The notes beneath the pieces are model-generated. The model was not told where the DNA came from, searched no databases, and saw only the letters and a program-made list of their open reading frames with translations. From the NCBI GenBank assembly GCA_016219285.1, contig JACRNJ010000035.1:1-52446 (forward strand): DNA of 52,446 nt, written 5' to 3'. Shown here piece by piece: positions 1 through 7,671 of this stretch (its first letter is position 1; each line of letters begins with the position of its first letter). Both the position numbers and the translations under genes were made by a program. Source of the DNA: Deltaproteobacteria bacterium. Its GTDB lineage: Bacteria > Desulfobacterota > GWC2-55-46 > UBA9637.

Positions 1-2
1 CA

Positions 3-158
3 ACACCAGCACCGATACAGACACCACCGCCGACAACTCAATTGACTCCGCAGCAAACAAAGGAAATGCAAAGTGTCTTGGCAAGTGCAGAGGCACAGTT
101 GAAACAGATGCAAAAGGCGATTGAGCAAAAGAAAATACATACTCATTATAAAGGATAA
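3..158 (+). CDS. C-terminal end of an unidentified protein (cut by window edge)
   Basis: An open frame runs from the window edge to a TAA at 156-158. The visible 51 residues are Pro/Thr/Gln-rich at first and then Gln/Lys/Ala-rich, a composition compatible with a linker followed by a short coiled coil. No domain is recognisable and the start lies outside the window. It overlaps the first codons of the next reading frame, so either the downstream gene starts later or this is not a real gene. Confidence 0.3.
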   Translation, partial: TPAPIQTPPPTTQLTPQQTKEMQSVLASAEAQLKQMQKAIEQKKIHTHYKG

Positions 159-897
159 CATTCCCATTACCCGAGGAAATATTATTGTTGCCATAGACGG
201 AAGCCCATACTCCTACTGGGGCCTTATGATTGCTATTGGACTTAAAAAGGCCTTTAATCTTGAAATAGAAGCCGTGGCAGCCTTTGACCCATACTTTCAC
301 CAGGTGGCATTCAGAAATATAGCCGACGCCCTGTCGGAAGATGCTGCAAAGGTATTCAGATTCAAAGAGCAGGAAAAACTCCATGATGAGATTATAGACA
401 AAGGCATGGCAAAACTATATGAAGCCTATCTTGATATGGCAGCGAGAGTGGCAGAGGCGAGGGGTGTGGAAATAAAGACAACCCTTCTTGCAGGCAAGGC
501 ATGTGACGAGGTACTGAAACATGTAAGAATGACAAAGCCTGCCCTTCTTGTAATTGGTCATTTTGGCCTTCACCATGTGCCTTAATCAGACATGGGAAGC
601 AATGCAGAAAACCTGTTAAGACTTGCGCCATGCAGCGTCTTTCTTGCCGGAAGAGGGTTTAACCCTGAAGAGGTCATAAAAACCAGAACAGACGCCGCTC
701 CAAACATGGAATGGACAGAAGGCGCAATAAAGAGACTGGAAAAGGTTCCACCCTTTGCAAAGAACATGGCAAAGAAGGCCATAGAAGACTATGCCAGGGA
801 AAAGGGACAAAGCAGTATAACCGAAAAGATTATGGATGAGGCAACCCAAAAACTCCTTCCCCCTTCTGCCAGAAGGGCTATGGGGATAGAGGAGTAA
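121..897 (+). pseudogene. Universal stress protein with C-terminal PCP_red domain, interrupted by an in-frame TAA
   Basis: Read through, this is a 258-residue protein. A USP alpha/beta domain (residues about 20-180, opening with IIVAIDGSPYS and containing EAVAAFDPYF) is followed by a PCP_red helical domain (about 196-258, EWTEGAIKRLEKVPPFAKNMA), the module found at the C-terminus of light-independent protochlorophyllide reductase subunits. A TAA at 583-585 splits it in frame. The peptide continues directly on the other side (HHVP*SDMGSNAENLL), and one base change (GAA to TAA) would explain the break. The only start in frame is a TTG at 121 without a clear ribosome site and overlapping the upstream frame, so the N-terminus may also be lost. 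It may be a pseudogene, a consensus error or a read-through gene. The protein family is confident; its present function is not. Confidence 0.75.
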
Positions 898-912
898 ATG
901 AAGATTGAGATT

Positions 913-1017
913 GGTAGGAGTCGTCTCCAGACGGCGATAATAAGTCGCCAACAGAGCCTGCCCCTGCATGTAGTAAGCAGGGGAGTTGTCTCCTACCGGC
1001 GAATAACAATCGCCAAC
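913..1017 (+). repeat. Two direct 30-bp repeats within inverted-repeat arms
   Basis: Two related 30-bp units lie at 923-952 and 988-1017. Both begin GTCTCC, carry a GGCGA...TCGCC mini-hairpin and end CGCCAAC. They are flanked and interlocked by GGTAGGAG (913-920) paired with CTCCTACC (990-997), and by CCCCTGC (961-967) paired with GCAGGGG (977-983). This is typical of a non-coding palindromic interspersed repeat. Confidence 0.6.
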
Positions 1018-1055
1018 GGAAATTGGAAATTTTGAAATGGGAGAAAAAGAAACAT

Positions 1056-1397
1056 ATGCAATATTTTGAGGTTATTCTTGAGAACGGACATATAGGGGCT
1101 GGCAACAGCTATGAAGCTAAAAGGTATATTGCAGGCACGGATATCTTATCTGTTATTTCAAAGGTAAAGTTTCTTCCGAGGATAAAGAAGAGGCATACCA
1201 TAGAGGCTGTAAAGTCTATAAAGCAGATAACAAGAAAGGAATACCTGAGAGGGAAGATAGAGTCATTAAAGCACCCTCATCTATTCAGGGTCTGGGATGG
1301 TTACCGATGCCCTATCTGCGGGGAAAGGTTCAGGGATATCTTTTCTTTTAGGCGGCATGTAGAGAAATATGGGGCGCATCTGGCTCATGCAATCTAA
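1056..1397 (+). CDS. Small GHxGAGN-family protein with C-terminal C2H2-type zinc finger
   Basis: This 113-residue protein is chosen from the ATG at 1056; an in-frame TTG at 1023 would add 11 residues. The first 75 residues (FEVILENGHIGAGNSYE, then FLPRIKKRH and EYLRGK) match another protein in this window at 37388-37627, so the two form a paralogous family. The extra C-terminus reads CPICGERF followed by RRH and GAH, giving C-x2-C-x12-H-x6-H, a plausible zinc-binding finger. I do not recognise the family. The basic, compact character and the finger suggest nucleic-acid or protein binding, but that is a guess. tatA follows 76 bp downstream with its own ribosome site. Confidence 0.7.
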   Translation: MQYFEVILENGHIGAGNSYEAKRYIAGTDILSVISKVKFLPRIKKRHTIEAVKSIKQITRKEYLRGKIESLKHPHLFRVWDGYRCPICGERFRDIFSFRRHVEKYGAHLAHAI

Positions 1398-1473
1398 TAA
1401 TTAAGATAAAAAAGGCATCTAACCCCCGACAGAAACACTAGGGGGCAGGTCTAAAGTTTACAGGAGGTTATCT

Positions 1474-1680
1474 ATGTTTGGTATAGGAACAACAGAACTT
1501 ATCATCATCCTTGCAATTATTTTGATAATATTCGGCGTTGGCAAACTTCCTGATATAGGGAGCGGCTTTGGAAAGGCCATACGAAACTTTAAAAAGAGTG
1601 TCAGCGAGTCTGAAATAGACATGTCTTTGGAGGATTGGAAACAAAAGTTTTCTTCTTCTGCGAAGGGGATAGAGAAATAA
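1474..1680 (+). CDS. tatA: Twin-arginine translocase TatA/TatE-type subunit
   Basis: This 68-residue protein has the TatA architecture: a short N-terminal membrane helix (about 6-22), the conserved [10 protein letters not shown] hinge, and an amphipathic helix with [10 protein letters not shown]. The C-terminal tail is short. The start is fixed by ACAGGAGG just upstream. TatA forms the variable-size channel that moves folded, often cofactor-bearing, proteins across the inner membrane. No tatC or tatB lies next to it, which is common. It precedes the respiratory module, but the intervening promoter suggests separate transcription. Confidence 0.93.
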   Translation: MFGIGTTELIIILAIILIIFGVGKLPDIGSGFGKAIRNFKKSVSESEIDMSLEDWKQKFSSSAKGIEK

Positions 1681-1720
1681 AAAGGTATAAAAAAAAGGTA
1701 TAAAAAAAAGGTATAAAAAA
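1681..1720 (+). repeat. Three 13-bp tandem repeats after tatA
   Basis: GGTATA recurs at 1684, 1697 and 1710 with an A-rich filler, giving a perfect 13-bp period of the form AAAGGTATAAAAA. It lies between the tatA stop codon and a strong promoter. It may be a polymerase-slippage product or a bent-DNA upstream element. Confidence 0.8.
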
Positions 1721-1724
1721 ACCC

Positions 1725-1753
1725 TTGACAATATTTCCCGAAATTGTTATACA
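1725..1753 (+). promoter_or_regulatory. Sigma-70-type promoter
   Basis: TTGACA at 1725-1730 and TATACA at 1748-1753 are separated by exactly 17 bp. This is the best consensus promoter in the first 10 kb. It points toward the small membrane proteins and the oxidase operon. The leader contains an inverted repeat (TATCCTAA at 1764-1771 with TTAGGATA at 1803-1810). Confidence 0.65.
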
Positions 1754-1836
1754 AGACCCACTTTATCCTAAATAATTTTTAATAATTTTTTGAGCAATAT
1801 AATTAGGATAGCGTTATCTAAATCTAAAATCTTGCC

Positions 1837-1944
1837 TTATCTGGTGAAGTAATAAACAACCAGGGCTATTATTACTACCAGATTGACAACAAGTCCAAGA
1901 AATATCAGATAATCAGCAGGTGTTGGTTTCCAGTTTCTAATCAT
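1837..1944 (-). CDS. Small single-span membrane protein (35 aa)
   Basis: The ATG is at 1944 and the TAA at 1837-1839. The protein starts MIRNWKPTPADYLIF, continues as one hydrophobic helix of about 20 residues, and ends VVYYFTR. The polar Trp-containing head, clean membrane span and positively charged end look like a real mini-protein. No good ribosome site precedes it, and it is antisense to the leader of the oxidase operon. It could be an accessory subunit of the neighbouring bd-like oxidase or chance coding. Function unknown. Confidence 0.4.
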   Translation of the reverse strand: MIRNWKPTPADYLIFLGLVVNLVVIIALVVYYFTR

Positions 1945-2002
1945 GAAAAAATTATAGTGTTAAAAATATAGTTTGTCAAATTAAAATTGAGGCGAGGTAA
2001 AG

Positions 2003-2101
2003 ATGCAGGAAGAAAAATCAAGCAAGGCAGGACCGGCCATATTTGTCATCGTAGTAATAAGCACATTGATATTTTTTTATTGGTTTCTCACCAAGCAGTA
2101 A
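2003..2101 (+). CDS. Small single-span membrane protein (32 aa)
   Basis: The ATG at 2003 is preceded by a good ribosome site (GGCGAGGTAAAG). The product has a charged head (MQEEKSSKAGP), one membrane helix rich in Ile/Val/Phe, and a short basic tail. Its size and position just upstream of a bd-type oxidase subunit recall the CydX/CydS-type peptides that stabilise bd oxidases, although those usually follow the large subunits. No similarity beyond composition can be claimed. Confidence 0.6.
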   Translation: MQEEKSSKAGPAIFVIVVISTLIFFYWFLTKQ

Positions 2102-2106
2102 AAAAT

Positions 2107-2161
2107 CTCAAACCTAAAGGTTTGAGTTACAGCTTGGAGTAACTCAAGGCTTTAGCCTTGA
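2107..2161 (+). repeat. Compound hairpin between two mini-genes
   Basis: Three inverted repeats abut: CTCAAACC-taaa-GGTTTGAG (2107-2126), GTTAC...GTAAC (2126-2143) and TCAAGGC-ttta-GCCTTGA (2144-2161). No T-run follows, so this is probably an interspersed palindromic element or an mRNA-stabilising structure rather than a terminator. Confidence 0.65.
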
Positions 2162-2183
2162 AAATCACAAAGGGGGAAGGGCT

Positions 2184-2297
2184 ATGAAATCGGTTATCAG
2201 CTTTGTTGTTGCCCTGGCAGCAAGTGCGGTATTTTTTTTATTACTTGATACCATACTTTTTAAGGCTCAGGGTTTATCGCTGATTTTTAAGGGATAA
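2184..2297 (+). CDS. Small single-span membrane protein (37 aa)
   Basis: The ATG at 2184 follows AGGGGGAAGG, a strong ribosome site. The peptide MKSVISFVVALAASAVFF continues into a leucine-rich stretch and a basic end (LIFKG). It has one membrane helix of about 25 residues. It lies 70 bp before the oxidase gene in the same direction, so an accessory role in that complex is plausible but unproven. Confidence 0.55.
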   Translation: MKSVISFVVALAASAVFFLLLDTILFKAQGLSLIFKG

Positions 2298-2368
2298 CAA
2301 TCTTCGCCAGAGAATATAGCTCAATTTTTAGGGTTATAACTCAAATGACCATAAAGGAGCAGATAATT

Positions 2369-4252
2369 ATGAGATTATCTTCTATCGTTGTCAAAAAGAA
2401 TCTCCTGTTGAAAATGGGATTTACCGTAGCCCTGTTCTTTTTTGTCTCTCTGTTTGCCTTTCAGTTTTTAGAATCCACAAAATTTTTTCCAATAGGAGTT
2501 GATACTGTATATGCCGCTGAACAGGCTGTAACGGCTGAAAAGCCTGCAGGGGCAGAGGCTAAGCCTGATGCAAAAAAAGAGGAATACCAGCCTGCGCCGA
2601 AGCTTACTGAAAAAGATTATCCGCAGGTAAAAGGGATAAACGGCAGGATTATGGCGTGGCTTGTGGCGCAGCTGCACCTATGGTTTGCGGCCTTTGTCCT
2701 TGCTGTTCCAATCCTGGTCTTTATCGTAGAAATCATAGGCATGGCCACAAAAGACAAGCGGTATGACAAGATGGCGTATGAGTTTATCAAGGTAAGCCTC
2801 ACAGCATATTCCATAACTGCCGTATTTGGCGGCCTTCTTCTCTTTACCTTAGTTATATTCTACCCTGATTTTATGAGATATATGGCAAATATATTCAGCC
2901 CCACTATGCTTGCCTATGCCTTCCTTTTCTTCGCAGAAAGCGCATGCCTTTATATTTATTACTACGGGTGGCATGCAATGGAGGAAGGGACTGCCAAATG
3001 GGTGCATCTTACCATAGGGTGGATGCTGAATATAATAGGCACAGTGCTGATGTTTCTTGCCAATGCATGGGTTAGTTTCATGATGTCTCCGCATGGCGTT
3101 GATGCCGCTGGTGTATTTGAAGGAAATATATGGCATGCCATACACAATCATCTTTGGAATCCGTTGAATCTTCATAGGACTGTTGCAAATGTGGCATACG
3201 GCGGTTCTATTATTGGCGCATATGCGGCGTATAAGTTTTTAAGCGCAAGAAACACAGAAGAGAAGGCCCATTATGATTGGATGGGTTATACGGCAAACTT
3301 TATTGCAATATGCGGTCTTCTTCCGCTTCCATTCGCAGGTTACTGGCTTATAGCAGAGATTTACGCATACAGCCAGCAGATGGGAATAACACTCATGGGC
3401 GGCGTATTTGCATGGCTCTTTATTATTCAAGCAGTCTTAATTGGCGCCCTCTTCCTTTCTGTGAATTATTACCTGTGGTGCGGCATGGAGAGGAGCAAAG
3501 GGGCTGAAAGATACACCAAGTATATTAAATACATTGCCTTTGTCATTGTCGCATGCTTTCTTGTCTGGTTTACTCCGCACACATTGATTATGACACCCGG
3601 TGAATTGAAGGCTCTTGGAGGGCCGTATCATAAATATCTTGGCCCATTGGGCATCATGCCTGCCAAGAATACGGCTGTCAATATTATGCTGATATTTACA
3701 TTTTTAAGCTTTCTCTTGTATCGTCGCTGCAATAAAATTGCCACAGTTTCATGGGCCCCGATAGGCAATGCTATTCAGGCAGCTATCTTTGTGGCAGCGA
3801 TAATAAATATATGCATACTCGGCATATATTATGGCTATTTTACAAATACAGTGTTAAAAGTTGGATCATCAGTCCCGCAGGTTGCATCAACCCTTTTCGT
3901 CATCATATCCTGTATGATTATAGATGTGTTTATGTTCAAGGGCGCAAAAGAGGTTGCTCCGTTGCAGTGGGGTAAGATACCAGACAGGAGTCAGTATGCC
4001 CTCTTTATCCTTGCCGTGTCTTTTACATGGCTCATGGGGCTGATGGGTTTTATCCGTTCAGCTATAAGACAGCACTGGCATGTATATACTGTATTCAGGG
4101 ACAATTCACCTGATGCCTTTACCCCTACAATTGGCTACGCTACTAAAGTTGTTTCTATAGGCGTTATTATATTCATGGCCATTGTAATCTTTATATTCTG
4201 GCTGGCTCACATAAGCGGGAAAAAGAATGTTTCACAAGGGGCACATCACTAA
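2369..4252 (+). CDS. Cytochrome bd-like oxidase subunit I (CydA-like, apparently non-quinol type)
   Basis: The start at 2369 is preferred over an ATG 24 bp upstream because AAGGAG sits 9 bp before it. The 627-residue protein has an added N-terminal membrane helix (about 16-37) and an Ala/Lys/Glu-rich linker, then a CydA-type helical bundle. Candidate heme ligands match CydA: His103 (AQLHLWFAAF), Glu190 (LFFAESACLY) and His269 (NLHRTVAN). The GRQPW/Q-loop segment that binds quinol in classical CydA is not visible; the equivalent stretch reads LPFAGYWLIAEIYAYSQ. Additional C-terminal helices extend it beyond the usual size. No cydB follows; cytochromes c do. bd-superfamily members lacking the quinol site (described as OR-C and OR-N types) are known, and this is likely one, taking electrons from cytochrome c. 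Oxygen as the true substrate is inference. Confidence 0.85.
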   Translation: MRLSSIVVKKNLLLKMGFTVALFFFVSLFAFQFLESTKFFPIGVDTVYAAEQAVTAEKPAGAEAKPDAKKEEYQPAPKLTEKDYPQVKGINGRIMAWLVAQLHLWFAAFVLAVPILVFIVEIIGMATKDKRYDKMAYEFIKVSLTAYSITAVFGGLLLFTLVIFYPDFMRYMANIFSPTMLAYAFLFFAESACLYIYYYGWHAMEEGTAKWVHLTIGWMLNIIGTVLMFLANAWVSFMMSPHGVDAAGVFEGNIWHAIHNHLWNPLNLHRTVANVAYGGSIIGAYAAYKFLSARNTEEKAHYDWMGYTANFIAICGLLPLPFAGYWLIAEIYAYSQQMGITLMGGVFAWLFIIQAVLIGALFLSVNYYLWCGMERSKGAERYTKYIKYIAFVIVACFLVWFTPHTLIMTPGELKALGGPYHKYLGPLGIMPAKNTAVNIMLIFTFLSFLLYRRCNKIATVSWAPIGNAIQAAIFVAAIINICILGIYYGYFTNTVLKVGSSVPQVASTLFVIISCMIIDVFMFKGAKEVAPLQWGKIPDRSQYALFILAVSFTWLMGLMGFIRSAIRQHWHVYTVFRDNSPDAFTPTIGYATKVVSIGVIIFMAIVIFIFWLAHISGKKNVSQGAHH

Positions 4253-4279
4253 ACATAAGTAAATTCCGGGGGTCGTAAC

Positions 4280-5086
4280 ATGAAAACCTTTTTAAAAGTA
4301 GTAATATTCAGTGTAGCGGTAATACTTTTTTATGCCTTTTATGCCAATGTAATGATTCCGCAGGTCAGGCCTGCACCTCCTCCGGCAGAGGCAAAGCTGG
4401 ATATGGGCAGTCTGACTATGGAGCAGTTTATACATATGGGGGATGAAATCTTCCATGGCAAAGGAACATGCGAACTTTGCCACAACCCTGTTGGCGGAAG
4501 GGCGCCTTTGCTGGATCAGGTCGGCAAAATAGCTGAGGAAAGAATCAAAGATCCTCGTTATAAAGGTAAGGCAAAGACAGGCGAGGAATATATACGGGAG
4601 TCCATGAAAGAGCCGTCTACATTTGTTGTTGCGGGTTTTGGCGTAAAAGGGACAAATGACACCCAGAGTCCCATGCCGGTTGTTACTTCAGGCGCCATAG
4701 GCTTGAAAGATTTTGAGGTTGATGCTGTTATAGCTTATTTCCAGCAGAAGGCAGGTGTTACAGTAACAGTACAACTGCCAAAGGAAACGCCAAAAGCTAC
4801 TGAAGAAACTCATGTGGCAGATCCTGCCAAGAGTGGTGAAGAGGTTGTAACCAAGTATGGTTGTGGTGCCTGTCATAAAATAGCCGGACAGCAAGGCGCA
4901 CTTGGCCCAGACCTTACAAAGATAGGGGCAAAGAAGAATAAAGATTATCTCAGAAGGGCTGTATTAAATCCCAATGCAGATATTGCCCCCGGGTTTCCTG
5001 CTGGTATGATGCCTCCAGATTTTGGGACTAAGATGCTATCCGGAGAATTTGAGATACTAATTGATTATATGGTGAAATCGAAATAG
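4280..5086 (+). CDS. Membrane-anchored diheme cytochrome c
   Basis: This 268-residue protein has an N-terminal membrane anchor (about 5-25) and a Pro-rich linker. It has two CxxCH heme c sites, CELCH at 64-68 and CGACH at 195-199. The second domain is a compact class I fold with a candidate Met ligand in PAGMMPPDFG. The first heme is followed by about 120 residues with no second heme but with a PMPVV segment typical of a distal methionine. The gene lies 27 bp behind the bd-like oxidase with a GGGGG-type ribosome site. It is the probable immediate electron donor on the periplasmic side. Confidence 0.9.
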   Translation: MKTFLKVVIFSVAVILFYAFYANVMIPQVRPAPPPAEAKLDMGSLTMEQFIHMGDEIFHGKGTCELCHNPVGGRAPLLDQVGKIAEERIKDPRYKGKAKTGEEYIRESMKEPSTFVVAGFGVKGTNDTQSPMPVVTSGAIGLKDFEVDAVIAYFQQKAGVTVTVQLPKETPKATEETHVADPAKSGEEVVTKYGCGACHKIAGQQGALGPDLTKIGAKKNKDYLRRAVLNPNADIAPGFPAGMMPPDFGTKMLSGEFEILIDYMVKSK

Positions 5087-5185
5087 ATTTACGAATTACG
5101 AATTTAGATTTACGATTTTAGATTTTAGATTTACGATTTTAGATTTTTAAATCGTAATTCGTAAATCGTAATTCGTAAATTACAT
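5087..5185 (+). repeat. AT-rich palindromic spacer within the cytochrome operon
   Basis: Short words such as TTTACGAATTACGAATTT and ATTTTAGATT are repeated and then answered by their complement (AAATCGTAATTCGTAAAT), so the spacer can fold into a long AT-rich hairpin. A closely similar element lies after the next gene at 5967-6056. Confidence 0.75.
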
Positions 5186-5204
5186 AAATGGGAGGTCTAA
5201 CGGG

Positions 5205-5966
5205 ATGAAGATACCGAGACTTTTATTATTTGTAATAATTGTAGTTATTAGCTACGGCATATTTAAAGCGCCTGGGATTTTGCTTAATCAGCCCATACCA
5301 TCAAGTCTGATTGTAATGTATATGTTCTTTGCAGTGGTGACAACGCTCCTCTGGATAACTTCTACAGAAAAGGATATGCAGGGGCTTGTTGGCCCGATAA
5401 AAACTATGATTCAAGACCCCACCAAAAAGACGTTAAGGAATATTGTATTTGTTATTGTTCCTCTGGTGGCAGGCGGTATAACGTATACGCAGTTAAAGCC
5501 CAGTTACGAGGCGCCAGTAGAATTAAGGTCTATCCACCCTGCCCCCCCATCTACGGTTAAGGCCTTCGGCAAGACATTTAATCTTGCTACGCTGGTAAAC
5601 CCATATAGAAAATTAGAAAAAGAAGACCCTGCAAAGTTTACCCAACTGGTTAAAGAGGGCGGTGAGGTATATTTTAAAAATTGTTTCTACTGCCATGGAG
5701 ATAAGTTAGATGGCAAGGGGCATTATGCGCATGGATTTAACCCATTGCCTCTGGCCTTCACAGATATAGGAACCATTGCCCAGCTTCAGGAATCATTTGT
5801 ATTCTGGAGGATTTCAACAGGCGGGCCTGGCCTGCCAAAGGAAGCCGCGCCATGGGTATCAGCCATGCCTGTCTGGGAAAACTTCATTACAGAAGATGAG
5901 GTCTGGAAGGTCATTCTCTTTTTATATAATTATACAGGATATGCGCCGAGGTCTTGGGAGAAATAG
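5205..5966 (+). CDS. Membrane-bound monoheme cytochrome c
   Basis: The 253 residues contain three predicted membrane helices (about 4-25, 33-52, 78-97) followed by a periplasmic class I cytochrome c domain. That domain has one heme site, CFYCHG at 160-165, and a distal segment with AMPVWENF supplying a likely Met ligand. GGGAGG precedes the start. The three-helix membrane part is unusual for a simple electron carrier and may dock it to the bd-like oxidase. The protein sits in the middle of the cytochrome operon between two AT-rich hairpins. Confidence 0.88.
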   Translation: MKIPRLLLFVIIVVISYGIFKAPGILLNQPIPSSLIVMYMFFAVVTTLLWITSTEKDMQGLVGPIKTMIQDPTKKTLRNIVFVIVPLVAGGITYTQLKPSYEAPVELRSIHPAPPSTVKAFGKTFNLATLVNPYRKLEKEDPAKFTQLVKEGGEVYFKNCFYCHGDKLDGKGHYAHGFNPLPLAFTDIGTIAQLQESFVFWRISTGGPGLPKEAAPWVSAMPVWENFITEDEVWKVILFLYNYTGYAPRSWEK

Positions 5967-6056
5967 ATTTCAGATTTACGATTTAAGATTTTAGATTTAA
6001 GGTTTTTAAATCGTAATTCGTAAATCATAATTCGTAAATCATAATTCGTAAATAAT
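5967..6056 (+). repeat. Second AT-rich palindromic spacer in the cytochrome operon
   Basis: The same vocabulary as at 5087-5185 recurs: GATTTACGATTTAAGATT is followed by AAATCGTAATTCGTAAATC and two further ATAATTCGTAAAT units. It can form a hairpin between two co-directional cytochrome genes and could tune mRNA processing. Confidence 0.7.
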
Positions 6057-6076
6057 AAAAGGATGGTCAAATACCT

Positions 6077-7606
6077 ATGAGAAAAAGACTGTTATCCCTA
6101 ATTGTTTTAAGCATAATGCTGATGTCAATCCAGGCGTGGGCGGCACAAGGTAATAAAGAAAACGGAAAGACAATATACGATAAAAAATGCTGGTGGTGTC
6201 ATGGTGAGAATGGGGCAGGAGACGGTCCTGCAGCCAAATTTTTAAATCCTCCGCCAAGGGATCTGACAGCAGGCTGGTATAAATTTAAGACAACGCCATT
6301 TGATGAAATAACCCCTGCGGACGAAGATATTTTCAGAATGATAAGCGGCGGCATGAATCACATCTCTCTCTGGAAAGGGATGTCAGGCACATCCATGCCC
6401 AATTGGGACGATGTGCTGAAGGAGCAGGAGCGGTGGGACATTGTTGCGTATATAAAATCATTCAGCGGTCTGGATAAGCCTGCAAAAGGGCCGATTGATT
6501 ATAAAAACCAGATAAAATCATCCAAAGAGAGCATTGAAAAAGGCAAAGAGACTTTTAAGAAGATGTGTGCAGAGTGTCATGGCGAGGAAGGAAGAGGCGA
6601 CGGCACAAAAAAGTTAAAGGATGACCTCGGCTTCAGGACATGGCCAAGAAACCTGACAAAACCATGGACATTCAGGGTAGATAATGATCCAAAAGAGATA
6701 TACACCCGTATAAGCAATGGGATTCCTGGCACGCAGATGCCATCTTTTGCAGACCCCACAAGCAAAAAGACACTTTCAGATGAAGAAAGGTGGAATGTTG
6801 CAAATTATATTGTATCTATTGCAGATGATGTTAAAAGGCCAAAGGATGATACTGTTCTGAAAGCCATGAGGCTGGAGGGAGAACTTCCTGATAAGGTTGA
6901 TGACCCAAAATGGAGTGAGGCAGAATCGATAAGCTTTTATATGATTCCTCAGATAATTGCAAAAGAGAGATTCTTTACGCCTTCATTGGATAGCATAACA
7001 GCAAAGGCATTTTATAATGGTAAAGAGATTTCAATACTCCTTGAATGGGATGACAGGACAAAGAGCATTCCAGGAGATGAAAAGGCTAAGGAGATAGCGG
7101 AAGGCGATGTTCTTGAAGATAGCGTAGCTATTCAGCTGCCTGTGACTATACCTGAAGAGATGGAAAAACCATATTTTGGCATGGGTGATTCTGCAAGGCC
7201 TGTGAATATCTGGCAGTGGAAGAGCGGTAAAAAAGATGCCTCCGAAGCTATAAAACTTCTTAATGCCAATGGATTTCAGAAGGTTGAACAGAGAGATGCG
7301 GGAAAAACAGGATTAAGGGCAACGGGTATTTATAATAATGGGACATGGCGTGTTGTAATGAAAAGACAGCTATCTACAGAGGAAAAGGCTAAAGATATAC
7401 AATTTGAGGAAGGCAGATATACCCCAATTGCATTTGCTGCATGGGATGGGAGCAATGGAGAATCAGGCTCCAAACATGTAATGACCACTTGGTCTTGGCT
7501 GCTGCTTAAGCCTGCAACACCAAAGTCAACATACTTTATTCCCCTGATTGTTGTGTTAGTGGTTTTTGGCGGAGAGCTTTTACTGGCCAGGGGTCAGAAG
7601 AAGTAA
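6077..7606 (+). CDS. Diheme cytochrome c fused to ethylbenzene-dehydrogenase/NxrC-like heme-binding domain
   Basis: The 509 residues begin with a Sec signal peptide (1-22, ending AWA). Two class I cytochrome c domains follow, with CWWCHG at 38-43 and CAECHG at 164-169. A beta-rich EB_dh domain (about 255-480) resembles the gamma subunit of DMSO-reductase-family enzymes such as ethylbenzene dehydrogenase and nitrite oxidoreductase NxrC, which carry a b-type heme. A C-terminal membrane anchor (YFIPLIVVLVVFGGELLLA) ends the protein. No molybdopterin subunit is encoded nearby, so it is probably an electron-transfer hub rather than an enzyme subunit. It is the last gene before a terminator. Confidence 0.88.
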   Translation: MRKRLLSLIVLSIMLMSIQAWAAQGNKENGKTIYDKKCWWCHGENGAGDGPAAKFLNPPPRDLTAGWYKFKTTPFDEITPADEDIFRMISGGMNHISLWKGMSGTSMPNWDDVLKEQERWDIVAYIKSFSGLDKPAKGPIDYKNQIKSSKESIEKGKETFKKMCAECHGEEGRGDGTKKLKDDLGFRTWPRNLTKPWTFRVDNDPKEIYTRISNGIPGTQMPSFADPTSKKTLSDEERWNVANYIVSIADDVKRPKDDTVLKAMRLEGELPDKVDDPKWSEAESISFYMIPQIIAKERFFTPSLDSITAKAFYNGKEISILLEWDDRTKSIPGDEKAKEIAEGDVLEDSVAIQLPVTIPEEMEKPYFGMGDSARPVNIWQWKSGKKDASEAIKLLNANGFQKVEQRDAGKTGLRATGIYNNGTWRVVMKRQLSTEEKAKDIQFEEGRYTPIAFAAWDGSNGESGSKHVMTTWSWLLLKPATPKSTYFIPLIVVLVVFGGELLLARGQKK

Positions 7607-7629
7607 CATCTTAATTAAGATTTAATTTA

Positions 7630-7667
7630 GGCTGAGGTTAAGGTATTATTTGATCTCAGCCTTTTTT
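7630..7667 (+). terminator. Intrinsic terminator of the cytochrome operon
   Basis: GGCTGAG (7630-7636) pairs with CTCAGCC (7655-7661), followed directly by six T. The convergent gene ends at 7672, so the hairpin may serve both strands. Confidence 0.85.
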
Positions 7668-7671
7668 ATGC

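Noticed and set aside
1681-1720. CRISPR-like short tandem repeats
   Set aside because: The 13-bp units are contiguous with no spacers; this is a simple tandem repeat.
2345-4252. Upstream ATG at 2345 as the oxidase start
   Set aside because: It lacks a ribosome site, whereas AAGGAG lies 9 bp before the in-frame ATG at 2369.
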